Positions 1 to 10,524 of a DNA stretch of 64,000 bases are shown here, in pieces. How positions within the stretch are numbered: position 1 is the stretch's first letter; every line of letters begins with the position of its first letter. The stretch spans positions 2,356,001-2,420,000 of the forward strand of contig NC_091272.1 in NCBI RefSeq assembly GCF_042100115.1. The letters are read 5' to 3'. A program made the position numbers and the translations under genes. The notes below the pieces were generated by a model that was given only the letters and a program-made list of their open reading frames with translations, had not been told where the DNA came from and did not search any database. Origin of the DNA: Alternaria dauci (lineage: Eukaryota; Ascomycota; Dothideomycetes; Pleosporales; Pleosporaceae).

Positions 1-630
1 AATCCGTATCATAAGCCAAAGTCGCTGCTGGACCTCAACCCGCGCGGCTTGGTTCCAACGCTACAGTACCAAGACAAGCCACTTTACGAGAGTACGATTC
101 TATGTGAATTCCTCGAGGAGGCATACCCTCAGCACACACCGCATCTCATGCCGACGGAGCCGTACCAGAGAGCCAGAACGAGGATTTGGACGGACTATGT
201 GGGTAGTCGCATCATACCTGCGTACCACCGCTTCCTACAACACCAAGGCGGTGATGGCCTGGAAGAGAAGCAAAAAGAGTTTCTCCATCACCTGAAGGAG
301 TTTACACGCGAGATGGATGCCGAGGGCCCATTCTTTTCGGGCAAGGACTTTCAACTCATCGATATCGTATTGGCCCCTTGGGGCGTCCGTCTCTGGGTAT
401 TTGACCACTTCAAGGGCGGGGTAGGTATTCCTGATGAGGGCAAAGGTGGAGAGGACGAGGAGACGTGGAAGAGATTTAGGAAGTGGCTGGCTGCTGTTGA
501 GGATAGGAAGAGTGTCAAGGAAACGCTGAGCGAGAGGCAGCACTACCTGCCGATCTACCAGCGATATGCAGAGGACCGCGCACAGTCTGAAGCGGCAAAG
601 GCTATTCGAGCCGGTCGGGGGATCCCCTAG
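1..630 (+). CDS. Glutathione S-transferase, 3' part (5' end outside window)
   Basis: The frame is open from base 1 to the TAG at 628-630, so the true start lies upstream of the window. The 209 visible residues begin inside the thioredoxin-like N-terminal domain. NPRGLVPTL (residues 13-21) carries the conserved Val-Pro that binds the glutathione backbone, and E30-S31 of YESTILCEFLEEAYP is the usual gamma-glutamyl binding pair. From about residue 50 the chain is an all-helical C-terminal GST domain. The family conjugates or reduces substrates with glutathione in the cytosol. An omega-like or related fungal class is likely, but the catalytic Cys/Ser/Tyr is in the missing part, so class and substrate cannot be decided. 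No intron is seen in this part. Confidence 0.85.
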   Translation, partial: NPYHKPKSLLDLNPRGLVPTLQYQDKPLYESTILCEFLEEAYPQHTPHLMPTEPYQRARTRIWTDYVGSRIIPAYHRFLQHQGGDGLEEKQKEFLHHLKEFTREMDAEGPFFSGKDFQLIDIVLAPWGVRLWVFDHFKGGVGIPDEGKGGEDEETWKRFRKWLAAVEDRKSVKETLSERQHYLPIYQRYAEDRAQSEAAKAIRAGRGIP

Positions 631-875
631 TACTGATACTATTAACTCGTCTTATGCCGTGTGACGTCAAGTTCCCGCGAGTGGTTCGGTTGTTTCGTGG
701 GTGCTGTTGCCCGGGTGATGATGTTGGTAAACGGGGCCCACCCGTGCGCCACAACGGGCTAAGCGTTAGCCCACCACCCCATTGATCCTAAACTCCCTTG
801 GACGAGGATCCCTCACAACCTATGCGCCGGCGCTGCAAACACTTGCAGTAATTTCGACATCACCACCCGCCAAAC

Positions 876-3800
876 ATGTACGGATACACGGCCGGCACGC
901 CCTGCCCGGCGCCCTATGCCTCGAGCAGCAGCGGCTACTACACCGGCTATGGAAGCCACTACGCGCCTACCTACTACAACGACGAGAACAACACGACCGC
1001 AAACCTCGAATACACGACCGAACTGAAGCCCGCCCGCCAGCCCAAGCCACGACGCCCAATGCGCAACGCGCACAAGCCCGCCTTCAACCCATCGCTCGAC
1101 ATCTTCGAGGATGTTGCGCACGAGGAGGAACTGCAGCAGCAACAAGCAGAATTTGACGTCAAGAGGAGGAGCCGCGCAAGCCTTGTTCCCGCAGCTGCCA
1201 GGGCCAAGAAGAGCACCATCCTTGCGTACCCAGCACAGAGGATGCCCAAGCCGGCCGCGCCTGTTCAGGAGCCACACCTTGAGAGGCCGCACCGAAGACG
1301 TGTCTCGCAGATGCCCACCGAAAAACATGCCTCAGACGCCGATGCGACTGTGCAGTTGCAGGAACATGTGCTGGAGAGGAAGGAGCTCAAGAAGCAGGCC
1401 CCTAACAAGGAATTGCGACGAAGGACCATCTACATTCCGTCCGATGACACGTCAGTCTTCACCATCCACCCAGGGCAGCCTACACATGCGCCGCGCAACG
1501 CTCGCGAGACCTCACCAGACATTGGACTAGACCTCGTCACATTATCCGAGGAAGAAGGAAACAACCTGATGCCGGCCTTGAAGAAGGAGAGAAAGGTACC
1601 GCGCAAGTCTCTCGCGGCACCGCCGAAGCGAGGTCCCCTGAGCACAACATCGCGATCATCGCAGAACTCGTCGTTTTCGAGCGACATAGTGGGCTCAGGC
1701 GGCGGGAAGGAGAACGTGCCACCAGGAATCGAGACTATCGAGAAGAAGAAGTGTGGGACGCATATCGAGATTAATTTCACCAAGACAGACACGAAGAAAC
1801 CCGTCGCCAAGGCTCCCAAGGTCCACTTCAGTGCTCCCAAAGAGCCTGAACGCGTATTACATGCCAAAAAACGGCCAGAGGGCTCACAGAAACGACCACG
1901 CACTCATGTGGCTCAAGACGACGCACCAGCGAAAGCGCTCAAGGCGAGGGCAGACGGCACTGCTTCGGCCGCAAGTAGCAGGGCATCTCTGAGGACAACC
2001 ATCAAGACGGAACGAGCGAAACTGGCCAAGGCAAAGCGCGCGCCTCTTTCCTCCTCGCCGTTCCATACCGACAAATCTCCACCAACAGCACTGCGCCGTC
2101 AGAAGACTGGAAGCGTAGCAAGCAGCATTACCATGCTACACGAAGTGGGCCAGCGACCGCAATCAAGAGAGAAGTACCCAGTACTACAGGAGGATCTGGC
2201 GCAGCCAGAGTTGTACGAAGACAACTGGCTTACCTACCAGGAAGTCGCCATTACACAACTTCTAAACTCAGTCTTTGACTCCGCGAACAAAGACCCGACC
2301 GACGAACAGAGCCCTGAGGACATGCGCAAGAAGATGCTTGCCATATACCACGACCCCGCGATGCCTTCACTTCACAAGCGACTACAGGCTTCACTTCAAT
2401 TTGGTGCGCTGAGCATACCGAAGGATCTCCTAGCTCAGACGCTCAGGCTCAAGGACGATGTTGGCTTGCGCAAGAAGTTCCTTAACCTGTGGACCAAGTC
2501 TTACGATCTGAATGCCCTACGCGCTGCAGCTGAGACTATTGTCGGCCGCCAAATCACAACGCCCTGTCGACTATCCACAGGTTCGACGTGCTCAGACGAT
2601 GGCTCCCGCCAGTATCGCGCAGAGCGCCGGGCTATCGAGAGCTTCTTATCCACCTTTCTCATCAAGAATGAGGATGCTGTTCGCGTCAAATCCGGAGGCG
2701 GCAGCATTGCTAGCCTTACACGCGGCGATGATGACTTTGGTTCTCAAGGCTGGTCATGGCGCCGTACTGCTTTGCGGAGTCTGATGCTGATTCTGATTCT
2801 CGACCAAGCCAAGACAACGGATGCTCTACCAGGTTGCCTGTTCCAGACGACATCACCCTACAAAACGTCTGTCGAGATCCTGCATCAGTTATCAAAGATG
2901 CTGCTCCCTTCACACGGTGACATCACTCGACCGCTAAACCACCTCAACTACAAGGTCGGACATATCCAGTATCCACTGCAAGAGTACGACTACCAGATCG
3001 ACAATATCGCTATTGACCTCCGTGATGGAGTCGTACTTACCCGTCTTGTAGAGTTGCTACTTTACCCGTCAACCACCCACCCAACGCAACAAGAGGATAC
3101 CGTCACTCTCAGCCTACCTAGCGGCGAGCTTCTCAACAGTTCCCTCAATTCTTCGCAGAAGGGCATTTGGGTCCTCTCTCAGCACCTCAAGTACCCAGCC
3201 ATTGGTCGTCCCCAGAAGGTCTACAACGTCCAGATTGCCCTCGCTGCATTAAGTCATGTTGCAGACATGCCCAGCGCAGCAGTCAGCGGTATCAAAGCCG
3301 AAGATATCGTCGACGGTCACCGCGAGAAGACACTCTCGCTTCTTTGGTCTCTTGTTGGCAAGTGTGGTCTTGGAAGCCTTGTGAACTGGCCGCAGCTTGT
3401 TAAAGAGACCGAGCGTTTCCGCAGCCAGTGGTACAGGGCCCGGGATATCTATGAGGGCCAAGTCCTTGATTCCGATAACGAAGAGGATGGCACCACCGAA
3501 CTGGATGGCATGGCGTATCATAAACGCCTTCTGCTTTCATGGTCCCGCTCTATCGCTCGTCTTCATGGCCTGCGCGTTGCAAACCTGACAACAAGTTTTG
3601 CAGACCCAAAGGTTCTAGAGGTCATCGTTGACACCTACTTGCCTTCGAATCTCACCGTCTCCACTGAAGGAGATGAACGACTCGGACTAGCAGCAAAACT
3701 CAAGGCTGTCGGCTGCTCAACTTCATTCATTGCGCTTTTCACGCCACAACACAACACAGCTCGTTCAATCCCAAGCCGGGACTTTACCCTTCTTACATTG

Positions 3801-4160
3801 TCTTTCTTGGCAAGTCGATTGTTGCCGCTTACACGCACACACCGCGCTGCTACTACCATCCAAAGCGCTTTCCGACGTTTTCTGCTCCGCCGCCAGGTCA
3901 GCACCCGCATACAAGCAATGAAGATAGCACACAACTGTGCAGTAGTGGCGCAAGCCCGACAGAAGATGGTTGATGCTGCTATTGTGATTCAGAGACGTTG
4001 GAAGGCAATCCAGGACGTTCGCCACAAGCAACTCGAAAGCGACATCTTGGCTTTCCAGGCCTTGGCCAGGGGTTGGGCAATCAGGCGCTGGGTCCGACGT
4101 ATCACCGCTGGCCGAGTGGGTGGCAAAGAGAAAGTCAGGAGGGTCAGGGGCGGATGGTAG
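876..4160 (+). CDS. ASPM-like calmodulin-binding spindle protein (CH domain plus IQ motifs)
   Basis: A single uninterrupted exon of 1094 codons, with ATG at 876 in the context AACATG. The first ~430 residues are basic, Ser/Pro-rich and probably disordered. A central helical region leads into a calponin-homology domain of the ASPM type at about residues 680-860, recognisable by the NHLNYKVGHIQYP and IDLRDGVVLTRLVELL blocks. Three IQ-like motifs follow near residues 988, 1036 and 1056 (ATTIQSAFRRFLLRR, AIVIQRRWKAI and a weaker FQALARGWAIRRW). ASPM/Sha1-family proteins focus microtubule minus ends at spindle poles and bind calmodulin through the IQ motifs. Animal ASPM has dozens of IQ motifs; this short array is usual for fungi. 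The family call is firm; the role is inferred from homologues. Confidence 0.85.
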   Translation: MYGYTAGTPCPAPYASSSSGYYTGYGSHYAPTYYNDENNTTANLEYTTELKPARQPKPRRPMRNAHKPAFNPSLDIFEDVAHEEELQQQQAEFDVKRRSRASLVPAAARAKKSTILAYPAQRMPKPAAPVQEPHLERPHRRRVSQMPTEKHASDADATVQLQEHVLERKELKKQAPNKELRRRTIYIPSDDTSVFTIHPGQPTHAPRNARETSPDIGLDLVTLSEEEGNNLMPALKKERKVPRKSLAAPPKRGPLSTTSRSSQNSSFSSDIVGSGGGKENVPPGIETIEKKKCGTHIEINFTKTDTKKPVAKAPKVHFSAPKEPERVLHAKKRPEGSQKRPRTHVAQDDAPAKALKARADGTASAASSRASLRTTIKTERAKLAKAKRAPLSSSPFHTDKSPPTALRRQKTGSVASSITMLHEVGQRPQSREKYPVLQEDLAQPELYEDNWLTYQEVAITQLLNSVFDSANKDPTDEQSPEDMRKKMLAIYHDPAMPSLHKRLQASLQFGALSIPKDLLAQTLRLKDDVGLRKKFLNLWTKSYDLNALRAAAETIVGRQITTPCRLSTGSTCSDDGSRQYRAERRAIESFLSTFLIKNEDAVRVKSGGGSIASLTRGDDDFGSQGWSWRRTALRSLMLILILDQAKTTDALPGCLFQTTSPYKTSVEILHQLSKMLLPSHGDITRPLNHLNYKVGHIQYPLQEYDYQIDNIAIDLRDGVVLTRLVELLLYPSTTHPTQQEDTVTLSLPSGELLNSSLNSSQKGIWVLSQHLKYPAIGRPQKVYNVQIALAALSHVADMPSAAVSGIKAEDIVDGHREKTLSLLWSLVGKCGLGSLVNWPQLVKETERFRSQWYRARDIYEGQVLDSDNEEDGTTELDGMAYHKRLLLSWSRSIARLHGLRVANLTTSFADPKVLEVIVDTYLPSNLTVSTEGDERLGLAAKLKAVGCSTSFIALFTPQHNTARSIPSRDFTLLTLSFLASRLLPLTRTHRAATTIQSAFRRFLLRRQVSTRIQAMKIAHNCAVVAQARQKMVDAAIVIQRRWKAIQDVRHKQLESDILAFQALARGWAIRRWVRRITAGRVGGKEKVRRVRGGW

Positions 4161-4736
4161 TCGGACAGCACGACGGACGATTAGTAGAGGTTGTAAGCAC
4201 CATGGCTGAATGGCCTATTGGACTTGGGGGTGTGTGGCGAGGAAGTTGGCGAGCTGGAAACGAACGCTTTACGAAGGAGTTGGTCACGTTATTGTTTTAT
4301 GCGGGGCGTTGCAGTATGCTTTCATCCTTCATCGCGATCGCTAGATACCACTTACAGATTTCTGTCTCATTTGAATATTCACACCTTTTCGGGTTAGCAC
4401 TCTCTACATCTACCTCGCTTTACAAATACCATGGTGAACAGGTGAATGCTACGACTTTCATTGAGAAAAAGATCTCTTGAGCAACAAACAAAGACGGCAG
4501 GTAAAAACATGCATTCCCTGGGCTGGGTTCTGCCACATCACAGTGTTGAGACCCAAGGCATCACAGAGAGCAATTGCTGCTTATGCGTTGTTGTTCGAGA
4601 TTGTGGATGCGACGGAATAGCCGTACACTGAAACTACACAAACCCTCGGTTTCTCTCTTGCTCCTTCATCAAATCGTATCTTCATGCCATATACGCCTTC
4701 TCATGCATCTAGCCGATATCTTCTCACATCGTAAAC
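4161..4736. other. Convergent intergenic region
   Basis: This is the 3' flank shared by the plus-strand ASPM-like gene and the minus-strand threonyl-tRNA synthetase. Only short chance ORFs occur. I see no RNA gene or repeat. Confidence 0.6.
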
Positions 4737-7275
4737 TTAGACCTTGTTCTCAATGCTGCGCTCATCCCTCAACTTGACCAGCTTCTCTATTGCTTCATCA
4801 AGCGGCACAATAACACCACGCTGCTGTGTTTCCTGGTCATCACGGTTCCTCCAGTTGACAGCTCGGGCTTGTTGTTCCTCAGCACCAACGACCATGATGA
4901 AGTTGTACAGGGCAAGTTGCGCTGTGCGAATCTTCTTCTGCATGGTGTTGCCGCTGATGTCGATGTCGGCGTGGAGATGGCGTTTGCGGAGGGCGGCTTG
5001 GACTTCCTTGACATAATCATTTGCACCTGGCATGACGGGAATGACCATGACTTGACGAGGGGAGAGCCAGAAAGGCCATCGACCAGCGAAGTGCTCTGTG
5101 AGGATACTATTCTTGTTAACAAGATACTTGATTGTGCCAAGGGAATAGAGCTTACGCGATGAATCGCTCGAAAGATCCATAAATCGCACGATGGATCATG
5201 ACAGGACGAGCATAACCTGGTTGCGGTTCTTTGATCTTCTTGGGAATGGTAACATCGGCGCCTTCCGGCTTCTCCTTCTTTTGCTCGATGTGTTCGCCTT
5301 CCTGTGGTTGGTCCTTGGGTTTTGTAGGAATAACCTCAGATGTCATGTATTCAAGCTCGAACTGGTTAGGCAGTTGGAAATCAAGTTGAATGGTGGCGCA
5401 CTGGAACTCTCGCTTCAGAGCGTCAGAGATGGTGATGTCGATCTTGGGTCCGTAGAAGGCACCGTCACCTGGGTTGAGCTCCCAAGCGCCACCACCAGCA
5501 GCGGTGAACTCATTCAGAGCGTCAGTCAGCTTAGCTTCTGCCTTGTTCCAGGTATCGATATCACCAAGGAAGCCCTCTGGGCGTGTGCTCAGCTTCAGCT
5601 TGAATGTGAAGCCGAACTTCCCATATACCGCCTTCAAAAAGTCGAAGAGTGCGAAGATCTCCTCTGTGATTTGATCTTGGGTACAGAATACGTGCGTGTC
5701 ATCTTGTTGGAATCGACGAACTCGTGTAAGACCAGTGAGCGCACCGCTGGCCTCGTTTCGGTGCAGAATACCAAAGTCAGCCATACGAATGGGCAATTCC
5801 CTGTAGCTTCGCTCGCGATGCTTGAAGATGAGACAGTGTCCAGGGCAGTTCATAGGCTTCAGCGCCCACTTCTCCTTCTCGACGTCAAAGGTAAACATGT
5901 CTTCGGCATAGTGCTGCCAGTGACCAGAGATCTTCCAAAGCGCAGAGTTGTACATGTTTGGTGATGCCACCTCCTGGTACCCACGATTCCAGTACTCCTC
6001 GCGCAGGAATGCTTGCAGTGTATTGTAGATGATTTGACCGTGTGGGAGGAAGAAGCATGAGCCAGGGCTGAACTCATGGAAGAAGAATAATTCCTGTTCC
6101 TTTCCAATCTTGCGGTGGTCTCGCTTGGCGGCCTCCTCGAGGAACTTGAGATGGGCCTGCATCGCGTCCTTGTCAGGGAACGACACACCGTAGATACGCT
6201 GTAAACTGTCGTTCTTGGCATCACCCAAGAAGTACGAAGCAGAGTTCTTCATGACCTTGAACTGCTTTATCCGTCCGGTGTGTGGTACGTGTGGTCCTCG
6301 GCAAAGGTCGATCAATGGTCCGTTGCGGTATACGGTGGTGAAGGTGCCGTCTGCGATTTTGTCCTTGATAATGTGCTGCTTGTACTTGTTCGACTTGAAC
6401 ATTTCGAGCCTGGAGAGGTCAGAACAGATGCCTGCGTATGAGATATGAAGCTTACAGGTCGTCTTTGGAGAGAGTCAAGCGCTGGAACGGCTGCTTCTCC
6501 TTGACAATGGAGTTGACAATGGTCTCGAGCGGCTTATGGTCGGCAGGGTCAACTGCAGCGTTGTCAGGAAGAGCCATCTGTTGCGTGATTAGTTGGTACT
6601 ATTAGCCAATAGGAGCGAACTGACCTCGTAGTAGAAACCGTCCTCGATTGGAGGGCCAATGCAAAGGTCGCAACCGAACCTGCGTTCCGATGCTTCTCCC
6701 AAGATATGTGCGCTCGAGTGCCAGAAGACCTTCTTGCCTTCCGGGTCGTCGAAGGGCAGGAGCTCAAGCTTGCAGCTCTTCTCCAGAGGTCGCTCGAGAT
6801 CCCATAGTGTCTCATCTGGTGTGCCCTTGTCGAGACGTGCAACGACGGTGCGCTCGAACAGACTCTTTGAAATGTTTCGCGCAATATCTGCGGGGCTGGT
6901 GACCCATGACTCTCCTTCAATGTTCTTGCCGTCCTCGAGTGTAATGGTGATCTTCTCTGTAAGGCGTCATGTGTCAGTGGGTGGGTGAGAGGACTGTGGT
7001 CACGATGTGGTGAGCATACCGCGGGGCTTCTGGGCAATCTCTTCGTCGTATTTCGCCTTGAGCTTCTCGAAGATTTGGATGCGGTGGTCGATAAAAGCGG
7101 GCGGAGGGTCGAGCATCAAGGGACGGCCATCGCCAGCGTCTCCCTTGGCTTTCTTCTCCTTCTTGGGTTTAGGGGCCTTGTTCTCCTTCTGGGCGACTTT
7201 CTCTTCGGCAGCTACGGACAGGTTCTTGACGCCCTCGACGGCCGAGTTGACGGCATCTTTGACTGCGTCGGCCAT
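4737..7275 (-). CDS. THS1: Threonyl-tRNA synthetase, cytosolic
   Basis: Five exons join in phase: 7275-7020, 6956-6625, 6577-6456, 6409-5156 and 5106-4737 (777 aa). The enzyme charges tRNA-Thr. Order of parts: a Lys-rich fungal N-terminus starting MADAVKDAV; a TGS domain from about residue 85 ([12 protein letters not shown]); the second additional (editing) domain with [12 protein letters not shown]; the class II catalytic core; and a C-terminal anticodon-binding domain starting near [10 protein letters not shown]. Class II motif 2 ([20 protein letters not shown]) and motif 3 ([15 protein letters not shown], split by the last intron) are intact, as is the zinc-ligand Cys in MNCPGHC. The length is near that of yeast Ths1. 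The frame is open for 100 codons upstream of this ATG, with further ATGs, so a longer form cannot be excluded. Divergent from GAR1 over 407 bp. Confidence 0.93.
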
Positions 7276-7682
7276 GTTGGTGTGGTGATTGAGCGTGAAG
7301 CGCGTTCGGCGGGGTTGTACGAGTTGTGAGTCAGTCGTGTGCGAGGTATGGCAACCCGGGAGCGTAGTCGAGGCCGGATGACTGTATGGCGGAGGTGCAG
7401 GCTGCACTGGCTCTGGCTCTGGCGCAGGGTGAAAAGCCAAGTCGGGAAGCAAAGTAACGTCGGACTGGATGCCAATGCCAAAAAGAAGCGCGCGCACGAC
7501 AGCCCACTCGGGCTTTAGCAGGCGCATTTGGTGGGGTTGCATGCGGCAGAAGGAGCCACCGGCGAAACGTGGCACCGATTGGCTGCGCTATCTGCAACTT
7601 CATTTTCAGTTCGAACTTTTCGCGAAGCTCTAGACCAAGCTCACCTTTCGCGCACCGATCCACCTTCACCACAACGAACAAC
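7276..7682. promoter_or_regulatory. Shared divergent promoter of threonyl-tRNA synthetase and GAR1
   Basis: The 407 bp between the two start codons must carry both promoters. Both genes belong to growth-linked translation and ribosome-biogenesis programmes, so co-regulation is plausible. No TATA box is evident. The minus strand is open across much of it in frame with the synthetase. Confidence 0.5.
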
Positions 7683-8513
7683 ATGGCATTTCGCGGTACT
7701 CCTCGTGGCGGTCGCGGCGGCGGCTTCGGCGGACGTGGCGGATTTACTCCTCGCGGAGGTGTGTAGCACGCTCCAAGCTATCCCCGACTTTTCAGCTAAT
7801 GCGCGACAGGACGCGGTGGCATGGGAGCCTCATTCGGACCCCCAGACACTGTCATCGGTATGTGGAGCGCTTCAGCTGCATGGAAATCTGCTAATCGCCA
7901 TGCTAGAAATGGGCAAGTTCGTCCACGACTGCGAAAACGAAATGTTCTGCGAATCGATAAACACAAAGATCCCGTACTTCAACGCGCCCATCTATCTCGA
8001 GAACAAGGTACATAGACTTCGACGAGAAGCATCGAGCACAATGGGCTGACCCAGCTACAGACGCCCGTTGGCAAGGTCGACGAGATCCTCGGCCCTTTGA
8101 ACCAGGTCTACTTCACCATCAAGCCCCAGGAGGGCATACAAGCCAAGTCTTTCAAGGCTGGCGACAAGTTCTACATTGGAGGCGACAAGCTGCTGCCTCT
8201 TGACAGGTAAGCCAACCTAGACGGTATTTGGGAGTTTTGCGCTGATCAACTTAGGTTCCTTCCCAAGCCCAAGCCCGTTGGCGGTGTCACCAAGCCCAAA
8301 AGGCCTGCCGGTGCCGGTCGCGGAGCACCCCGTGGAGGCTCTCGCGGCTTTGGAGGTCGCGGCCGTGGAGCACCCCGAGGTCGTGGCGGACCCCCTGGGC
8401 GTGGAGGCAGCTTCGGTGGCCGTGGAGGAAGCGGATTTGGCGGCCGTGGCGGCGGCGGTGGAGGTTTCTCAAGAGGTGGACGCGGTGGTGGACGTGGACG
8501 AGGAGGATACTAA
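7683..8513 (+). CDS. GAR1: H/ACA ribonucleoprotein subunit Gar1
   Basis: Five short exons join in phase: 7683-7758, 7810-7857, 7907-8007, 8061-8206 and 8255-8513 (209 aa). Gar1 belongs to the nucleolar H/ACA snoRNP (with Cbf5, Nhp2 and Nop10), which pseudouridylates rRNA. The sequence shows the classic layout: an N-terminal RGG/FGG-rich tail, a central core ([20 protein letters not shown], then [33 protein letters not shown] and [17 protein letters not shown]), and a second long RGG-rich C-terminal tail ending GRGGY. Core and length agree with fungal Gar1. The introns are 46-53 nt; the first donor is a weaker GTGTGT. Divergent from threonyl-tRNA synthetase. Confidence 0.93.
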
Positions 8514-9795
8514 GTGCCTCGGACTGGGACGGCAACCACTTCTTTCGGAACACGCTGGCAATGCGCAACCGTTTGCGCTGCCGTTTCGGCTCGATCCTAC
8601 GACTACCTACCGATACCATGATCATTTGAGGCGTTTTGGAGTTGATGGGATCACTGTATCATGTCTAGACATGGCGCCTTGCTGTGGACACTCTGTGAAG
8701 GGTGCGCGCGTTATATTTTCTAGTCAAATTACTCTAAAGTTCAACTTGCCCGATGCATTTGGGCGAGTGAATCCTTCTTCGGAGGAGAGTTCTGCGATAG
8801 CGCCCGTGCTGAACAAGCTCGGAAGGTGATGCAAGTCGAACTCGTCAAGTCAGCTAGAATGGTTGCGACAAAGCAGACCAATTACTATTGCACGTTCGAC
8901 CTTATTGATCCGTCTTGGAGCACGGCAAAGAGTGCCGAGGCTCTGTGTACACCTACCGAATACTGCTTGCGTAGAGCAGTAGCGGGTACAATGCCCAACC
9001 TCGCAAACATCAACAGCAACAACATGCACAGACTGACTATTTGCAACGTTGCTAAGATTACTCATAAACAATAATTCAGACGTCACAATTGTCAAATGTT
9101 CAGAACATCCCAGATGGCCAACATTTCAGGTTTCCGGCAATGGCTGTTTTTGCCGCGCCCAATAGTCTCGTTTCCAGCCCCCATCAAAGCTTAGGAGGCT
9201 GGCATGATGGTTCCTCGGACCACAACAACAGGGGCTTTCGCAATTTCAGCATCTCATAATTGCGATTCCCATCATTCTCTTCTCCGCGTCTCTGCAGACA
9301 TTGTTCCTGATTCTCTCGCCCATAATTACAACACAACGTCTTGAAGGAAGTTGTTCGCTGCTGAGGCACCTCCGAGACCTCCGCATCCGCCCCGCAACAC
9401 TCTCGCGCGTTGCTGAGGTTACTCGTAACGTCATTTATCATCCGACGCACCTTACAACCGCACGGGCAAGAACTCAACGTGCTTTTGCGACAAAAGCAAG
9501 TGGCGACCGGGAGCGAAAAAGCATCAGTCTTTCGTGGTATAGGAGAAGGGAAACATTGTGGTAGCGCCAAGTCCCAAGCCCAATCTGCGGATAGGCGGCA
9601 TCGCATATCAAGGATACAAGGCTCTGTAGCTAGAAGCGCAAGAGGTTTGGACCTGAAGAAACATCCCACCAGCCGACCGCCACCGTCGTCCACATCGCGC
9701 CCAACAACACCATCTTCCTACAGCCCAAGCTCGACCCCAATCGCATACTCCAGCCTCGTCTCAAGGTAGCCGCCGAGGCGTGAAAAACCAACGCA
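8514..9795. other. Intergenic region
   Basis: Holds the GAR1 3' flank and the upstream region of the small membrane-protein gene at 9796. ORFs on both strands are short, without recognisable composition or splice structure. I see nothing else. Confidence 0.5.
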
Positions 9796-10524
9796 ATGGC
9801 GCGCGCAGGACATTCAGGCACAGTTGTAGGCTCAGCGATAGTAGTACGGGAGAAGTACTACTGGCCTGACCTACAGCTGAATATTTGGACAATTGTCATG
9901 TTGGCAACAGCGGGAACAATATTGGGAGTCAATGCGCAATTCATGGCCATACAAGATCGAATGGGATTAGGAACACCTTGGTACGCTAAAACCGCAACTT
10001 CCGATATAGCCAACACGGCAAGAAGTGAAAACATGTGTCATGAAACAATTGTACTAACAAACTTCCTAGGATCATGCCCTACGGTGTCACAGTCGGCACA
10101 TTGGCTGTAATCTTCATCATTATCGAAATCGTCTTCATTGCGCAGCGAAGACTGCTCCCAGGCACCATGATGCTACTGTCCTTCATCCTTCTCGTCCTCT
10201 TCATCGCCGGAATAATCGGAACCGCGATCCAACTTTTCGCCGGACCAAATATCAACAACCAATGTAACACATTCGTTTTCAACGATGACACAAGTGGACC
10301 AACTTTGGAGACATTGGCGTTTCTGCAGCAGAGGAACATCTGTGAGTATGCTCCCGAGCTCCACAAGCAGCGTGGTAGATTGGACTTGTGGAGTATTACG
10401 TGGCTAACAAAGAATAGGTCAATGTTGGCAAGCTGAATTCGCCTTCTGGATCATCGGCAGCATATTCCTCGTTTGGATGATGGTCATGGCCAGCCAGGTC
10501 AACTCGAACCAATACGTACGGTGA
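9796..10524 (+). CDS. Small four-helix membrane protein, function unknown
   Basis: Three exons, 9796-9980, 10070-10341 and 10418-10524, give 187 aa. The joins are in phase with GTACGC/GTGAGT donors and TAG acceptors. A hydrophilic N-terminus (VVREKYYWPDLQLN) precedes four hydrophobic segments at about residues 30-50, 68-90, 96-120 and 160-180. The loop between the third and fourth carries several Cys and may face the lumen or outside. The chain ends hydrophilic (NSNQYVR). I do not recognise a named family. It resembles conserved small fungal membrane proteins of unknown role. The exon structure and the membrane pattern make it a real gene. Confidence 0.75.

Noticed and set aside
49..630. TTG at 49 as the start of the glutathione S-transferase
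   Set aside because: The frame is open and coding-like from base 1 (NPYHKPKSLLDLNPRG), so the gene begins outside the window.
5191..5964. 257-codon plus-strand ORF opposite threonyl-tRNA synthetase
   Set aside because: Antisense of the catalytic exon; no independent signal.
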